Part shown: positions 62,568-64,000 of the stretch, piece after piece
Layout of the letters: every line of letters begins with the position of its first letter
How positions within the stretch are numbered: position 1 is the first letter of the stretch
Source: Sarocladium kiliense
Taxonomy: Eukaryota; Ascomycota; Sordariomycetes; Hypocreales; Sarocladiaceae
Length of the DNA: 64,000 nucleotides
Assembly (NCBI GenBank): GCA_030734395.1
Contig: JAUZTG010000021.1
Location: forward strand, 62,001-126,000
Direction: 5' to 3'
Position numbers and translations under genes: made by a program
Notes under the pieces: model-generated
What the model was told of the DNA's origin: nothing
Seen by the model: only the letters and a program-made list of their open reading frames with translations
Database searches by the model: none

Positions 62568-63437
62568 ATGACTTCTTTCCTCAGCGGTATTTCCCGTACG
62601 CCTCAGAAGCATGCAATAAGACCCTGGCAGGAATCTCCAAAAGACGACCTCTCACCTGAATCAGTTCTCTCTTCGCCTATCGCAGCCTCATCGTTGGCGA
62701 GGGATGGACAGACGCGCCCGCTGAAGAAACTCGTAAGCGCTACACCTGACTCCCAATACCTCTGAGTTCAAAGCTGACGACGCCGTAACAAGAAACGGAA
62801 GCGCGTGTCTACAGAAGCGCCGCGCAGCCTTCAGTTTGAGGACGAAAGTGTTGCGCCGGAGCCGAAAGGGATCAACATGGGTACCGCGGCCCCAGAAGCG
62901 ATCATGTCCATCAAAACTGTTCCAGAGGAAGAACCCGCGGGCGCAAAACCCCAAGAAAGCAGTTCCATCAAGTCGGCCGACGTAGGGCCCGCTGGTGGGC
63001 AGCAGCATCTTCCTGCCAAAAGGGTGATTCACCCAGCCCCGACGAAAGCCCAGGGTGCGGAGCAAAGCGCAGAGCTTTGGACTATTAATTCTATCAAAGG
63101 TCACCGTTGGCGCGGCGACTCTATCGAACTGCAGATCAAGTGTGACGATGGATGCATGAGCTGGGAACCGGAGATCTCCATCCAGGAAGATGCACCGTCC
63201 GTGCTCTTCTCATACTGGGCCTCGAAAGGTGGTCGTCCTCCTCATCCTGAAGATCCGGACTTGTTCCACATCTTCGCCATCAGGAAGGTCAAGGCTCGAG
63301 GCCACGAGGTGTTTGTGGAATGGGTCGGATACGAAGAACGCACATGGGAACCTAGGAGCACGGTTGAAGACGCGGCTCCCGATATGCTCAAGGAGTTCGA
63401 GGCGCTACACGGCCGAGCTCGCAAACGGCGGAGGTGA
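62568..63437 (+). CDS. Protein with a chromodomain and a chromo-like repeat (spliced)
   Basis: Model: 62568-62732 and 62793-63437 around a 60-bp intron (GTAAGC start, GCTGAC branch, AACAAG end), about 269 residues. The N-terminal half is disordered and carries a basic patch made by the splice (RPLKKLKRKRV). Two chromo-type segments follow: LWTINSIKGHRWRGDSIEL...CMSWEPE (about 149-185) and FHIFAIRKVKARGHEVFVEW then GYEERTWEPRS (about 212-250). The second has the canonical aromatic positions and is the stronger. Ends in RARKRRR. Likely a chromatin reader. It lies on the presumed host side of the captain, which also has chromodomains; the two are otherwise unrelated in layout. Confidence 0.78.
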
Positions 63438-64000
63438 CAGTGGACACGAAGTGTGCTCAGAGACGAGTGGGTGCCCCCAAGACAGCCCGGAATGGCCAAT
63501 GAGCGGGGCGGCGATGCGCTGGCTGGCGGTGAATCTCGTCGAATTCCAGGTCGCTCGCTGTCCCAGGACAAGCCCAAGACATCCATTATGGCTAGCCTAC
63601 GGGCGCAGGAAGACGTCCGTAAGGCTTCCCTTGAAACTTGAAACAGCTACCCGCTCAATGCGCAGGGCCTAGCCCCGACTGCGACAACTACGTCTGCCAC
63701 CCAGGAAACCGTGGCTGCGCACGACCAGCTTGGCGAAGCTGATGATCGCGTCATCGTGGCCTCGAATGCGAAGGCCTAACGTAGATACTTCCGTCCTGCC
63801 CAATACCGGTAATGGCTTGTGTCGTACAGCTCAACTCTGTCATACAGGGCAAACCCCCTGGGCTAGAGTGCCCTTGGGTTACGTCTCGTGGTCGAGTAAG
63901 CCAACGTGTAGGTGCTTAAGCGATTGCAGGAGAGAAAAGGGTAGATACTTGCGTTGCGCACAGGAATACTAGAGATTTGTGCAAGGGATCATTCGCATCA
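63438..64000. other. Intergenic to window end, no gene recognised
   Basis: No supported gene. Short frames only; a gene could begin beyond the window. Confidence 0.45.

Overview
The window looks like nuclear DNA of a filamentous ascomycete (Pezizomycotina, probably Sordariomycetes). Genes are split by 44-85 bp introns with GT starts, CTAAC/CTGAC-type branch sites and AG ends. There is a Tad-like LINE, two fungal NOD-like receptor genes, a DUF3723 gene, a ferric-reductase gene and a DUF3435 'captain' tyrosine recombinase. No rRNA, tRNA or CRISPR was recognised. All splice models here were worked out by hand from reading frame and splice signals, not from transcripts.

Layout. 1-12 kb: a membrane protein, a long unknown protein behind a perfect 28-bp hairpin, an unknown 223-aa protein, a Ulp1-type cysteine peptidase with a coiled-coil tail, and a coiled-coil/nuclease-like/kinase-like fusion. 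12-15 kb: mostly non-coding, with a decayed LINE fragment. 15-28 kb: a dense run of small intron-containing genes, most of them short coiled-coil proteins, plus two MADS-like proteins, a four-helix membrane protein and a ferric reductase. 28-30 kb: a DnaJ protein. 30.7-37.3 kb: a unit bounded by perfect 483-bp inverted repeats, holding a phosphorylase-like/NACHT/ankyrin NLR and a broken NACHT-WD40 NLR. 37-46 kb: a secreted protein, a disordered protein, a kinase-like protein, a 14-bp minisatellite, a DUF3723 protein and another coiled-coil gene. 46.3-50.8 kb: a second unit with the same terminal repeat family, holding an NB-ARC/TPR NLR. 51-54.4 kb: the captain, on the minus strand. 54.4-64 kb: a membrane protein, a decayed Tad-like LINE, a C2H2 zinc-finger gene and a chromodomain gene.

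Interpretation. Starship elements carry a captain at one end, transcribed inward, and typical cargo includes DUF3723, ferric-reductase and NLR genes. Here the captain reads leftward from 54.4 kb, and all of these cargo types lie to its left. The simplest reading is that much or all of the sequence left of about 54.5-55 kb is Starship cargo, and the sequence to the right is host flank. The element's exact ends were not found.

Most notable points: (1) the captain gene splices in frame into zinc-binding motifs and two C-terminal chromodomains, which suggests chromatin-targeted integration; (2) each NLR locus sits inside its own TA-flanked inverted-repeat unit of one shared family, nested in the putative Starship; (3) at least nine unrelated short coiled-coil genes are packed into the cargo.
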